Source of the DNA: Azohydromonas sediminis
Lineage (GTDB): Bacteria > Pseudomonadota > Gammaproteobacteria > Burkholderiales > Burkholderiaceae_C
Direction of reading: 5' to 3'
DNA: 64,000 nt
Assembly (NCBI RefSeq): GCF_003574675.1
Contig: NZ_QOAZ01000003.1
Location: forward strand, 62,001 to 126,000
Shown here: one piece after another, positions 1 through 11,063 of the stretch
Numbering within the stretch: the stretch's first letter is position 1
How the letters are laid out: each line of letters begins with the position of its first letter
The notes under the pieces: generated by a model
Seen by the model: the letters and a program-made list of their open reading frames with translations, nothing else
What the model was told of the DNA's origin: nothing
Database searches by the model: none
Translations under genes and position numbers: made by a program

Positions 1-11
1 GTCGGTTGGCG

Positions 12-569
12 ATGAAGGCAGTGATCACGACGGCGGTGCTGGCAGCGGCGCTGGCCGCGGCACCCGCATGGGCGCAGAAGGTCAGGCTCGCGACGACGAT
101 GGGCGACATCGTCGTCGAACTCGACGCTGCGAAGGCGCCCAAGACCGTCGACAACTTCGTGCAGTACGTCAAGGCCGGGCACTATGACGGCACCGTGTTC
201 CACCGCGTGATCCCGAACTTCATGATCCAGGGCGGCGGCTTCACACCCGACATGACGCAGAAGGCCACGCGGGCGCCGATCCCGCTCGAGAGCCGCAACG
301 GCCTGTCGAACGTGCGCGGCACGATCGCGATGGCGCGAACCGCGGTGCCCGACTCGGCGACCGCGCAGTTCTTCATCAACGTCGTCGACAACGCGTTCCT
401 CGACCAGCCCAATGCGCGCGACGGCGCGGGCTACGCCGTGTTCGGCAAGGTCGTCGCCGGGATGGACGTGGTCGACAAGATCCGGGCCGTGCCCACCGGC
501 AACCGCGGTCCGCACCGGAACGTCCCCCTGCAACCCGTGGTCATCACGAAGGCCACCCTGGAGAACTGA
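12..569 (+). CDS. ppiA: Periplasmic peptidyl-prolyl cis-trans isomerase (cyclophilin)
   Basis: Cyclophilin-type prolyl isomerase, predicted to act on proteins folding in the periplasm. Residues 1 to about 22 form a signal peptide: MKAV start, alanine-rich core, cleavage after AWA. The catalytic strand [15 protein letters not shown] and the ATAQFFINV strand are intact and the length is normal for the family. The ATG at 12 is preferred; a TTG at position 6 is also in frame. One base separates it from a cytoplasmic paralogue, so the pair is probably co-transcribed. Upstream context is cut off by the window edge. The periplasmic call rests on the signal peptide. Confidence 0.9.
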   Translation: MKAVITTAVLAAALAAAPAWAQKVRLATTMGDIVVELDAAKAPKTVDNFVQYVKAGHYDGTVFHRVIPNFMIQGGGFTPDMTQKATRAPIPLESRNGLSNVRGTIAMARTAVPDSATAQFFINVVDNAFLDQPNARDGAGYAVFGKVVAGMDVVDKIRAVPTGNRGPHRNVPLQPVVITKATLEN

Positions 570-570
570 A

Positions 571-1074
571 ATGACCAAGACCGTCGAGATGACGACCAGC
601 GCCGGCACGATCCGCCTCGAGCTCGACGACGCGAAGGCACCGCAGTCGGTGGCCAACTTCATCGACTACGTCAACAAGGGCCACTACGACGGCACCGTGT
701 TCCACCGCGTGATCAAGGGCTTCATGATCCAGGGTGGCGGCTTCGAGCCCGGCATGAAGCAGAAGCCCACCGGCGCGCCGATCGCCAACGAGGCCGCCAA
801 CGGACTGAAGAACGAGCGCTACACGATCGCGATGGCGCGTACGTCGGCGCCGCACTCGGCCACCGCGCAGTTCTTCATCAACACGGTCGACAACGACTTC
901 CTGAACTTCAAGTCGCAGACGCCGCAGGGCTGGGGCTACGCGGTGTTCGGCAGGGTCGTCGCCGGCACCGAGGTCGTCGACGCGATCGAGGGCGTCAAGA
1001 CGGGCCGCCGCGGCATGCACGACGACGTCCCGCTGGAAGACGTCGTGATCCACAAGGCGACCGTCGTCGGCTGA
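571..1074 (+). CDS. ppiB: Cytoplasmic peptidyl-prolyl cis-trans isomerase B
   Basis: Cytoplasmic cyclophilin of 167 aa that speeds prolyl isomerisation during folding. It lacks the signal peptide of the upstream gene but keeps the same core: [19 protein letters not shown], then [16 protein letters not shown], then [11 protein letters not shown] near the C-terminus. The ATG follows the upstream stop by one base, and lpxH begins four bases after its own stop, so ppiA-ppiB-lpxH-mtfA form one tight operon. Similarity to the preceding gene indicates an old tandem duplication with divergent localisation. Confidence 0.93.
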   Translation: MTKTVEMTTSAGTIRLELDDAKAPQSVANFIDYVNKGHYDGTVFHRVIKGFMIQGGGFEPGMKQKPTGAPIANEAANGLKNERYTIAMARTSAPHSATAQFFINTVDNDFLNFKSQTPQGWGYAVFGRVVAGTEVVDAIEGVKTGRRGMHDDVPLEDVVIHKATVVG

Positions 1075-1078
1075 CGCG

Positions 1079-1864
1079 ATGCAGCCGGGCTGGCAGCTGC
1101 CGAGCCTGTTCGAGCTGTCGGCGCCGCCTGCGTGGCAGGCGGTCGAGTTCATCTCCGACCTGCACCTGTGCGACGCCGCTTCGCCCACGTTCGCCGCGTG
1201 GGCCGATTACATGCGCACGACGACCGCCGACGCGGTGTTCATCCTCGGCGACCTGTTCGAGGCCTGGGTCGGCGACGACGCGCGCAGCGAGCCGTTCGAG
1301 GCGGCGTGCATGGACGTGCTCGCCGACACCGGCTGCCGCCGCCAGCTCGGCTTCATGGTCGGCAATCGCGACTTCCTCGTCGGCGCCGCGACGCTGCGCG
1401 ACGCCGGTGCGATCGCCTTGCGCGACCCGACGCTGCTGACGGCGTTCGGCGAGCGTGTACTGCTCACGCACGGCGACCTGCTGTGCCTCGACGACGTCGA
1501 GTACCAGCGCTTTCGCGCACAGGCGCGCAGCGACGCGTGGCGTGCCGCCGCGCTGGCGATGCCGATCGCGCAGCGCCGCGTCGTCGCGCGCCAGATGCGC
1601 GACGCGAGCCAGCAGCGCCAGCAAGGCGCCGAGACCACGCGCTGGACCGACATCGATCCCGGCGCGGCCGTGGCCTGGCTGCACGCGGCGGGCAGCCGGC
1701 ACATGGTCCACGGCCACACGCACCGGCCGGGCGACGAAGAACTCGCGCCCGGCTACTGGCGCCACGTGCTCAGCGACTGGGACGCCGAGGCCGATCCGCC
1801 ACGCGGCGAAGTGCTGCGCCTGACGCGTGCCGGCTTCAGCCGGCACCCGCTGCGCCGCCGATGA
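1079..1864 (+). CDS. lpxH: UDP-2,3-diacylglucosamine diphosphatase LpxH
   Basis: Lipid A pathway hydrolase, a peripheral inner-membrane enzyme that cleaves UDP-2,3-diacylglucosamine to lipid X and UMP. The calcineurin-like metallophosphatase motifs are in order: FISDLHL near residue 25, ILGDLFEAWVGDD near 55, GNRD near 95, THGD near 125 and HGHTHRPG near 215. These supply the Asp/His/Asn ligands of the two-Mn site. The length of 261 aa fits the family. The stop overlaps the start of mtfA as ATGA. Two other lipid A or KDO genes, lpxK and kdsB, lie elsewhere in the window. Confidence 0.94.
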   Translation: MQPGWQLPSLFELSAPPAWQAVEFISDLHLCDAASPTFAAWADYMRTTTADAVFILGDLFEAWVGDDARSEPFEAACMDVLADTGCRRQLGFMVGNRDFLVGAATLRDAGAIALRDPTLLTAFGERVLLTHGDLLCLDDVEYQRFRAQARSDAWRAAALAMPIAQRRVVARQMRDASQQRQQGAETTRWTDIDPGAAVAWLHAAGSRHMVHGHTHRPGDEELAPGYWRHVLSDWDAEADPPRGEVLRLTRAGFSRHPLRRR

Positions 1865-2643
1865 TCGGCCGCCTGCTGCGCCGCTGGCAGCAGCACCGCG
1901 AGCAGCGGGCGCTGGCACGGCGCGAGATCCCCGAGGCGCTGTGGCAGCGCACGCTGCGACGCTACCCGTTCCTCGCCCGGCGCAGCGACGCCGACCTGCG
2001 CGAGCTGCGGCGCCTGTCCAGCCTGTTCCTCGACCGCAAGGAGTTCAGCGGCGCCGGCGGCTTCGTCGTCGACGACGACACCGCGGTGGCCGTGGCTGCG
2101 CAGGCTTGCCTGCCGGTGCTGAGGCTCGGCCTCGGTGCCTACGACGGCTTCGTCGGCATCGTGATCCACCCGGCGCCGGTCGTCGCGGCGCGCGCCGTGA
2201 CCGACGAGACCGGCGTCGTGCACCAGTACGACGAGGTGCTCGCCGGCGAAGCGATGGAAGGCGGCCCCGTGATGCTCAGCTGGGCCGACGTCCGTGACGC
2301 CGGCGCGACGGCCGGCGAGGGCTACAACGTCGTGATCCACGAGTTCGCGCACGTCATCGACATGATCGATGGCGAGGCCGACGGCGTGCCGCCGCTGCCC
2401 GACGCGAAGGCGCTCGCGCACTGGCGCGAGGTCATGCAGTACGAGTACGACCGCTTCTGCGAGCGTGTGGCCTGCGGCCACGACACCGTGCTCGACCCCT
2501 ACGGCGCCGAGGCGCCGGGAGAGTTCTTCGCCGTCGCCAGCGAGGCGTTCTTCGTCGCCCCGCAGGCGCTCAAAGAAGAACAGCCGGCGCTGTACCGGCT
2601 GTTCGTCGACTTCTACCGCCAGGACCCGGCCGCGATGGCCTGA
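1861..2643 (+). CDS. mtfA: MtfA family zinc-dependent peptidase
   Basis: Homologue of MtfA, a cytoplasmic zinc aminopeptidase that in Escherichia coli binds the repressor Mlc and so affects glucose PTS control. The protein is 260 aa. It has an HEFAHVIDM zincin motif (HExxH, His160/Glu161/His164) and a downstream EFFAVASEAFF segment that supplies the third ligand and active-site wall. The ATG overlaps the lpxH stop, so translation is coupled. No ptsG or mlc is visible nearby, so a role in sugar control here is inference only. It is the last gene of the ppiA-led operon and converges on clpA. Confidence 0.85.
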   Translation: MIGRLLRRWQQHREQRALARREIPEALWQRTLRRYPFLARRSDADLRELRRLSSLFLDRKEFSGAGGFVVDDDTAVAVAAQACLPVLRLGLGAYDGFVGIVIHPAPVVAARAVTDETGVVHQYDEVLAGEAMEGGPVMLSWADVRDAGATAGEGYNVVIHEFAHVIDMIDGEADGVPPLPDAKALAHWREVMQYEYDRFCERVACGHDTVLDPYGAEAPGEFFAVASEAFFVAPQALKEEQPALYRLFVDFYRQDPAAMA

Positions 2644-2658
2644 GCCACCGGCCCCACG

Positions 2659-4958
<2,300 letters not shown>

Positions 4959-4962
<4 letters not shown>

Positions 4963-5315
4963 GCGGCCTCCATAATGCACTGCAATGGGTGGCCCGCCCG
5001 CTTCGCGGTGGCCAGCACCAGTTCGACTTTCGTCGCCGCGACGTCCTTGGTGTAGACGCCGCACACGCCACGCCCCTCATGATGGATCTTCAGCATGATG
5101 TGGGTGGCGGTTTCCAAATCGTGCCCGAAATACTGCTGCAGCACCATCACGACGAACTCCATCGGCGTGAAGTCGTCGTTCAGCATGACGACTTGGTACA
5201 TGCGCGGTGGGGCCGTCTTCTGCGCCTGTCGCTCGGCGACGACCGCACCTTGCCCCTCGTCCGTGCGCGGGATCGCACCGGGTGTGCGGGGTGGCTTCGA
5301 GGCATTCGAAGGCAT
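4959..5315 (-). CDS. clpS: ClpA adaptor protein ClpS
   Basis: Adaptor that binds the ClpA N-domain and N-degron substrates. The 118 aa protein has a flexible N-terminal tail rich in Pro, Lys and Gln, then the core [17 protein letters not shown] with the NDD...TPMEFV substrate-binding surface, then [16 protein letters not shown]. The start chosen is ATG 5315 (MPSNASK); a longer frame to 5348 exists but has no better support. A TAGAAT -10-like hexamer lies only 7 bases upstream of this ATG, which would give an almost leaderless mRNA. Its stop overlaps the clpA start. Confidence 0.93.
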
Positions 5316-5322
5316 GCCAACG

Positions 5323-5328
5323 ATTCTA
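5323..5328 (-). promoter_or_regulatory. Putative -10 element for clpSA
   Basis: TAGAAT on the minus strand, 7 bases before the clpS ATG. No convincing -35 was seen at 16-18 bases. If used, the transcript would have a leader of about 0-2 bases. Confidence 0.3.
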
Positions 5329-5448
5329 TAGAGTCGGTTTCGGGGCACGACGATAGGGGATGTTGCACCGTTCGTGCCCGCTTCAAGGTCCGATCAGCGC
5401 TGCGGGCGACCCTCGTTTCGGCGTCGTCGGCCGTGTCCAGGCGGCGAG

Positions 5449-5462
5449 TTGACAAGGGTCAA
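5449..5462. promoter_or_regulatory. FNR/CRP-type palindrome between clpS and the cold-shock gene
   Basis: Perfect inverted repeat TTGAC-AAGG-GTCAA, the same half-sites as the box upstream of hemN in this window and close to the FNR consensus TTGAT-N4-ATCAA. It lies between divergent clpS and the cold-shock gene, about 100 bases before the predicted cold-shock transcription start. The assignment to FNR is inference from the sequence and from the presence of an FNR gene at 9696. Confidence 0.45.
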
Positions 5463-5519
5463 GCAGAGCGACAGGCCCGAAATCGTCTAGGACGAAACGT
5501 AGACAAAGGGTTGCCGAGC

Positions 5520-5549
5520 TTGACACCCGCCGAAACGCAGCAAGAGAAT
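5520..5549 (+). promoter_or_regulatory. Putative sigma-70 promoter of the cold-shock gene
   Basis: Perfect -35 hexamer TTGACA at 5520-5525, an 18-base spacer, and GAGAAT at 5544-5549 as a 4/6 match to the -10. It would give a leader of about 29 bases containing the AGAAAGGG ribosome-binding site. Confidence 0.5.
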
Positions 5550-5584
5550 CTTCGCCCCGATACCGCAGTCAGAAAGGGCAGACC

Positions 5585-5845
5585 ATGGCCATCGGCACCG
5601 TCAAATGGTTCAACGACGCGAAGGGTTTCGGCTTCATCGAGCCCGAAGGGGGAGGCGCGGACGTGTTCGCCCATTTCTCGGCGATCCAGATGGAGGGGTT
5701 TCGCACCTTGAAGCAGGGCAGCCGCGTGAGCTACGACCGCGTCCAGGGCCCCAAGGGCGATCTGGCGCAGAACATCCGGCCGCTCGATGCCGCCGACGCG
5801 ACACGAGCGAAGGGCGCGACGTCGGGCGCGACGGTCGGTTCCTGA
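5585..5845 (+). CDS. Cold-shock domain protein (CspA family)
   Basis: Small single-strand nucleic-acid-binding protein, probably an RNA chaperone. Residues 1-67 form the cold-shock domain: [20 protein letters not shown] contains RNP1 (KGFGFI), and DVFAHFSAI contains RNP2. The 86 aa length exceeds the usual 67-70 because of an alanine/threonine-rich tail without recognisable motifs. AGAAAGGG ends ten bases before the ATG. The short leader (about 29 bases by the predicted promoter) argues against the long cold-sensing leader of E. coli cspA. Which csp paralogue it is cannot be told. Confidence 0.93.
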   Translation: MAIGTVKWFNDAKGFGFIEPEGGGADVFAHFSAIQMEGFRTLKQGSRVSYDRVQGPKGDLAQNIRPLDAADATRAKGATSGATVGS

Positions 5846-5872
5846 CGATCCCGATCACCGGTTCGAAAGCAC

Positions 5873-5898
5873 GCGGGCCCGCCGACTGGCGGGCCCGC
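5873..5898. terminator. Bidirectional hairpin between csp and icd
   Basis: Perfect 11-bp inverted repeat (GCGGGCCCGCC, loop GACT, then its complement) in the gap between the convergent cold-shock gene and icd. The T-run after the stem is poor on the plus strand (CATCGCTTCTGG), so termination may be only partly intrinsic. Confidence 0.6.
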
Positions 5899-5956
5899 AT
5901 CGCTTCTGGCATCGACACCTCGCGTCACGGCGCGGCAGCACCGCGCGACGGCGTCC

Positions 5957-7210
<1,254 letters not shown>

Positions 7211-7316
7211 GAAAGCGCTCTCCGTGGTGTCGTTGGCTGCGCGTGCGCCGCGCCCGAGCGCGGCATTCTATGTCCCGCGCTGTCGGCGCCCTGACAGCCG
7301 GGCGCGCGCCCCGCGC

Positions 7317-8090
7317 TCAGCCCAGGCAATAGGCGAGCACGCGCGCGCCGACGTCGTGGAACAGCGCCCAGCCCGACGCCGCGGCGAGGCCGAGCCCCGC
7401 CAGCCGCACGGCGCCGCCGCTGGCCAGCCAGCCCGCGCCCGGGGCACCGAGCCGCCACCACAGCGTCGGGCCGACCCACAGGCCGACGGTGGTGCCGACG
7501 GCGAACGCCGCCATGATTGCGGCTCCGCCGACCGCGGTGTTGCCCAGCGCGGCCATCACCAGCGCCGAGTGCAGCAGCCCGCAAGGCCACGCCAGCCACA
7601 GGGAACCGGCGGCGGCGGCCTTGGCCACCCCCGCGTGGCTTCGACCGCTGGCGCCCGCACCGGCGACCGCGGCACCACGCACGCCGCTGAGCGGGCCGAC
7701 GACCGGCTGCGTCGCGGCCGGCATCGCGGCTGCCGCCAGCCCGCGGGCTGTGCCGCGGCCGATGTTCTCGACGAAGGCGGGCTGCCGGCCGGTCCACAGC
7801 AGCCACACGCCGAGTCCCAGCGCGGCGGCGTGGACGAGCGTCCACAGCGGCCGCAGCGCCGGCGACCACGCGGCGAGCATGGCCAGCGCGCCGACACTGC
7901 CGGCCGCGATGGCGCCGCCGGCGGCGTAGCTCAGCAGCCGCCCGAGATGCAGCGCCAGCAGCGCGCGCTGCGGCCGTGCACCACCACAGCGCCCGGCGAT
8001 CCCGGTGCAGGCCGCGCCGCACATCGCCACGCAGTGCGGCGATCCGGCCAGGCCCATCAGCAGCGCACTGAGCGCGAGCGCCGTGTCCAC
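7317..8090 (-). CDS. TauE/SafE (DsbD_2-like) family membrane protein
   Basis: Multi-spanning inner-membrane protein of 257 aa with about six hydrophobic segments. The N-terminal SPHCVAMCGAA motif places two cysteines in the first helix region, typical of the UreH/DsbD_2-like branch of the sulfite exporter TauE/SafE superfamily. Members of this branch are often found beside cbb3 oxidase assembly genes and are suspected in metal (copper) handling; no function is proven by the sequence. The start is GTG 8090, six bases after the hemN stop, so it is the second gene of a hemN operon. A role in haem or copper supply to cbb3 oxidase is inference from position. Confidence 0.75.
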   Translation of the reverse strand: MDTALALSALLMGLAGSPHCVAMCGAACTGIAGRCGGARPQRALLALHLGRLLSYAAGGAIAAGSVGALAMLAAWSPALRPLWTLVHAAALGLGVWLLWTGRQPAFVENIGRGTARGLAAAAMPAATQPVVGPLSGVRGAAVAGAGASGRSHAGVAKAAAAGSLWLAWPCGLLHSALVMAALGNTAVGGAAIMAAFAVGTTVGLWVGPTLWWRLGAPGAGWLASGGAVRLAGLGLAAASGWALFHDVGARVLAYCLG

Positions 8091-8096
8091 GCGAAG

Positions 8097-9515
8097 TCAG
8101 ATGATGCGCGAGAAGCGCTCGCGCGTGCGGTCGGCCTGCAGGTAGCGGTCGAACACCATCGCGATGCCACGCACGAAGTACCAGCCCAGCGGCGTCACGT
8201 CGATGCCGCGCCCCTCCAGCCGCACCAGCCCCATCTCGGCCAGCGGCTGCAGCTGCTCGAGCTCCGGTGCGAAGTACTCCTCCATGCGGATCAGGTGCGC
8301 GAGATCGATCGACTCGAAGTCGACACGCCCCTGGCACATCAGCGCCATGATGACGGCACGGCGCACGAGGTCGTCGCGGCTGAGCGCCAGGCCGCGCTCG
8401 GTCGCGAACTGGCGCTGGCGCATCGCATCGTAGTATTGATCGAGCGTCTTGACGTTCTGGCTGTAGGTCGCACCGATGCGGCCGATCGCCGACACGCCCA
8501 GGCCGATCAGGTCGCAGTTGGGCTGCGTGCTGTAGCCTTGGAAGTTGCGGTGCAGCCGCCCCTGCCGCTTGGCCACCGCGAGCGAGTCGCTCGGCAGTGC
8601 GAAGTGGTCCATGCCGATGTACGTGTAACCGTGGCCGAGGAAGCCGCGGATCGCGGCACCGAGCATCGCGACGCGATCGGCCGCCGACGGCAGGTCGTGC
8701 GCGTCGATGCGCCGCTGCGGCTTGAAGCGCTGCGGCAGGTGCGCATAGGCGTAGAGCGCGATGCGGTCCGGGCGCAGCTCGCCAATCTGCGCGACGGTGC
8801 GCGCCAGCGAAGCCGGCGTCTGCTTCGGCAGGCCGTAGATCAGGTCGACGTTGGTCGACTCGAAGCCCAGCGCGCGGGCACTGGCCATCAGGTCGCGCAC
8901 CATCTCGAACGACTGCACGCGGTGCACCGCCTTCTGCACCTCGGGGTCGAAGTCCTGCACGCCGAAGCTGATGCGGTTGAACCCCAGCCCGGCCAGGTGC
9001 CGCAGCCGCTCGTCGGTCACCGTGCGCGGATCGACCTCGATCGACACCTCGGCACCCGGCACGATGCGAAACGCCCGCCGCAGCGAGTCCATCACCGCGG
9101 CGATCTCGGCGTCGCTGAGGAAGGTCGGCGAGCCGCCGCCGAAGTGCAGCTGCGACACCGACTGCCGCGCGCCGAGTGCCTGCACGTGCAGGTCGATCTC
9201 GACGTCGAGCGCGGCGAGGTACTCCGCGGCGCGCTCGTGGTGGCGCGTGATGACCTTGTTGCACGCGCAGTAGTAGCACACCGACTCGCAGAACGGGATG
9301 TGCAGGTACACCGACAGCGGCGGCGTGCCGCCGACGGTGGCGCCCAGCGCACGCTGCTGCAGCGCCTGCGCGTACGCGGCCGGGCCGAAAGCCTCGACGA
9401 AGCGATCAGCGGTCGGGTACGAGGTGTAGCGCGGCCCGGGCTTGTCCAGACGCGCAAGCATCGCCTCCGTCAGCACCGGCGGCGCGACGTGCTCCTCGAC
9501 CTTTGGGACATCCAT
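8097..9515 (-). CDS. hemN: Oxygen-independent coproporphyrinogen III oxidase
   Basis: Radical SAM enzyme that makes protoporphyrinogen IX without oxygen, supplying haem under microaerobic conditions. The 472 aa protein has the KPGPRYTSYPTAD N-terminal signature and the Fe-S motif CESVCYYCAC (Cys76, Cys80, Cys83 plus Cys85 as in HemN). These are followed by FGGGSPTFL and SFGVQDFDP, and the C-terminal HemN domain is present. The ATG at 9515 lies 39 bases from an FNR-type palindrome, which fits anaerobic activation. It precedes a TauE-like gene and diverges from fnr. Confidence 0.96.
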   Translation of the reverse strand: MDVPKVEEHVAPPVLTEAMLARLDKPGPRYTSYPTADRFVEAFGPAAYAQALQQRALGATVGGTPPLSVYLHIPFCESVCYYCACNKVITRHHERAAEYLAALDVEIDLHVQALGARQSVSQLHFGGGSPTFLSDAEIAAVMDSLRRAFRIVPGAEVSIEVDPRTVTDERLRHLAGLGFNRISFGVQDFDPEVQKAVHRVQSFEMVRDLMASARALGFESTNVDLIYGLPKQTPASLARTVAQIGELRPDRIALYAYAHLPQRFKPQRRIDAHDLPSAADRVAMLGAAIRGFLGHGYTYIGMDHFALPSDSLAVAKRQGRLHRNFQGYSTQPNCDLIGLGVSAIGRIGATYSQNVKTLDQYYDAMRQRQFATERGLALSRDDLVRRAVIMALMCQGRVDFESIDLAHLIRMEEYFAPELEQLQPLAEMGLVRLEGRGIDVTPLGWYFVRGIAMVFDRYLQADRTRERFSRII

Positions 9516-9553
9516 CGTGAGCGCGACTGTGCCTGACCCGGGCGCCTGCGGCT

Positions 9554-9567
9554 TTGACCATCGTCAA
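9554..9567. promoter_or_regulatory. FNR box upstream of hemN and fnr
   Basis: Palindrome TTGAC-CATC-GTCAA between the divergent hemN and fnr genes, centred about 45 bases from the hemN ATG and 135 bases from the fnr ATG. FNR-family proteins with an ETVSR recognition helix, as encoded next door, bind TTGAT-like half-sites. It probably activates hemN and may also autoregulate fnr. Confidence 0.7.
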
Positions 9568-9695
9568 GCCCAACGCGCCCGGGGTCTCGGCGGAAATCGA
9601 GGTGGTTGAGACATATCATGTGCCCAGGAAGTTCACGGCGGCGTCGCCCCTGCGGCCGCCGCCGGTGTCTTGCAGTCCTTGTCGACGACCAATCC

Positions 9696-10430
9696 ATGAC
9701 CACCCTGCCGCCGATCCGCCCCGAAGCGTTCAAGGTCGCCTGTTCGAGCTGCAACCTGCGCGAGCTGTGCCTGCCCGTCGGGTTGAACCGCGACGACCTC
9801 GAGCACCTCGACTCCCTCGTCGCGACGCGGCGCAGCGTCGCGCGCGGCGACACGCTGTTCCGCAGCGGCGATCCGTTCCAGTCGCTGTACGCCGTGCGCA
9901 CCGGCTTCTTCAAGACCTGCGTGACGGCCGAGGACGGCCGCGATCAGGTCACCGGCTTCCAGATGGCCGGCGAGCTGCTCGGACTCGACGGCATCAGCAC
10001 CGACCGCCACAGCGTCGACGCCGTGGCGCTCGAGGACTCGCAGGTCTGCGTGATCCCGTACCACGAACTGGAGACGCTGTCGCGCGAGTTCACGAACCTG
10101 CAGCACCAGTTCCACCGCATCATGAGCCGCGAGATCGTGCGCGATCACGGTGTGATGCTGCTGCTGGGCAGCATGCGCGCCGAGGAACGGCTCGCGGCCT
10201 TCCTGCTCAACCTCACGCAGCGGCTGCAGGCGCGCGGCTTCTCCGGCTCGTCGATGATCCTGCGCATGACGCGCGAGGAGATCGGCAGCTACCTCGGACT
10301 CAAGCTCGAAACGGTCAGCCGCACGTTCTCGAAGTTCCAGGAAGAAGGTCTGCTCGAGGTCAAGCAGCGGCAGATCCGCATCCTCGACGCAGCCGGCCTG
10401 CAGAAAATCGTCAACGGCGCGGCCTGCTGA
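9696..10430 (+). CDS. fnr: FNR-type oxygen-sensing transcriptional regulator
   Basis: Crp/Fnr-family regulator of 244 aa that senses oxygen through a 4Fe-4S cluster. N-terminal cysteines at 16, 19 and 25 (ACSSCNLRELC) and Cys118 (SQVCVIPY) match the four FNR ligands; Cys75 is an extra one. A cyclic-nucleotide-like beta roll follows, then the dimer helix and an HTH with EEIGSYLGLKLETVSR, whose Glu, Ser and Arg read TTGAT half-sites. The ATG at 9696 (MTTLPP) fits family length; an upstream in-frame ATG at 9606 would add an unlikely Arg-rich tail. It sits between hemN and the cco cluster, its likely targets. Confidence 0.94.
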   Translation: MTTLPPIRPEAFKVACSSCNLRELCLPVGLNRDDLEHLDSLVATRRSVARGDTLFRSGDPFQSLYAVRTGFFKTCVTAEDGRDQVTGFQMAGELLGLDGISTDRHSVDAVALEDSQVCVIPYHELETLSREFTNLQHQFHRIMSREIVRDHGVMLLLGSMRAEERLAAFLLNLTQRLQARGFSGSSMILRMTREEIGSYLGLKLETVSRTFSKFQEEGLLEVKQRQIRILDAAGLQKIVNGAAC

Positions 10431-10470
10431 GCGCACGGGCGGCTGTCGGCCCGGTCCGCTCCACGGCCGA

Positions 10471-10770
10471 TCAGCTCACGCCGCGCGCATTGATCTCCTG
10501 GGCCGAACAGGTCAGCAGCTGGCTGATGAAGCCGGCTGCGGCGATCACGGCCCAGAAGATGAAGAAAGTCACCGTGTAGACGGCCAGCGCGGGCCACTCG
10601 ATCGGCGCGCCGCCGAACCAGTGCAGGCTCAGCGGATCGACGACGGCGAAAACCAGCGTCTCCAGCACCCCCGCCATCAAAAAAGACGGCCATAGCACCG
10701 TCAGCAGGCGCTGCGCGCGGGCCGGCGGCTGGGCGGGCCGAGGGGCCTGCGGCGGCGTCACCGCATCCAC
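10471..10770 (-). CDS. Small membrane protein of unknown function in the cbb3 oxidase cluster
   Basis: I do not recognise a family. The 99 aa protein has a proline-rich N-terminus of about 20 residues, then two hydrophobic segments (about residues 23-45 and 58-85) and a short polar tail. It begins with GTG at 10770, with AGGAGA in front and only three bases after the fixH stop. It is therefore the last gene of the ccoNOQP-ccoG-fixH run and converges on fnr. Position suggests a part in cbb3 oxidase assembly or regulation, but that is inference. Confidence 0.7.
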   Translation of the reverse strand: MDAVTPPQAPRPAQPPARAQRLLTVLWPSFLMAGVLETLVFAVVDPLSLHWFGGAPIEWPALAVYTVTFFIFWAVIAAAGFISQLLTCSAQEINARGVS

Positions 10771-10773
10771 GGG

Positions 10774-11022
10774 TCAGTCTCCTGCCGCGGCCGTGGCGGC
10801 GTGGTTGCGCGCCTGGATCGCCGGCGTCATCGCGTCGGGCGCGACCACCGACGTGCGGCCAGACCGCGCCGACGTGTCAAGAACCGGGTCGGCGCCGCGC
10901 ACCGCGATGACGGCGGTGGCGATGCCGGCGACGACGACTGCCAGCGGCCCGCCGATCACGAGCCAGACCATGCCGACGCGCCACCACGGTGTCGGGGACT
11001 TCGCGATGGAAGAAGGGTTCAT
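10774..11022 (-). CDS. ccoH: FixH/CcoH-like small membrane protein
   Basis: Short FixH-type protein of 82 aa with one transmembrane helix (PWWRVGMVWLVIGGPLAVV, residues 12 to about 30). The PWW motif and the M-V-W...G-P-L pattern match the N-terminal anchor of FixH/CcoH, an assembly partner of cbb3 oxidase. Usual FixH proteins have a periplasmic domain and about 150 residues; here only about 40 residues follow the helix, so it is a reduced form. Start ATG 11022 is preceded by CAGGAGCC. Order after ccoG is the usual one. Confidence 0.75.
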   Translation of the reverse strand: MNPSSIAKSPTPWWRVGMVWLVIGGPLAVVVAGIATAVIAVRGADPVLDTSARSGRTSVVAPDAMTPAIQARNHAATAAAGD

Positions 11023-11063
11023 GTCGATGGGCTCCTGGCGGGATTCGGGCGGTGCCATGGGTG

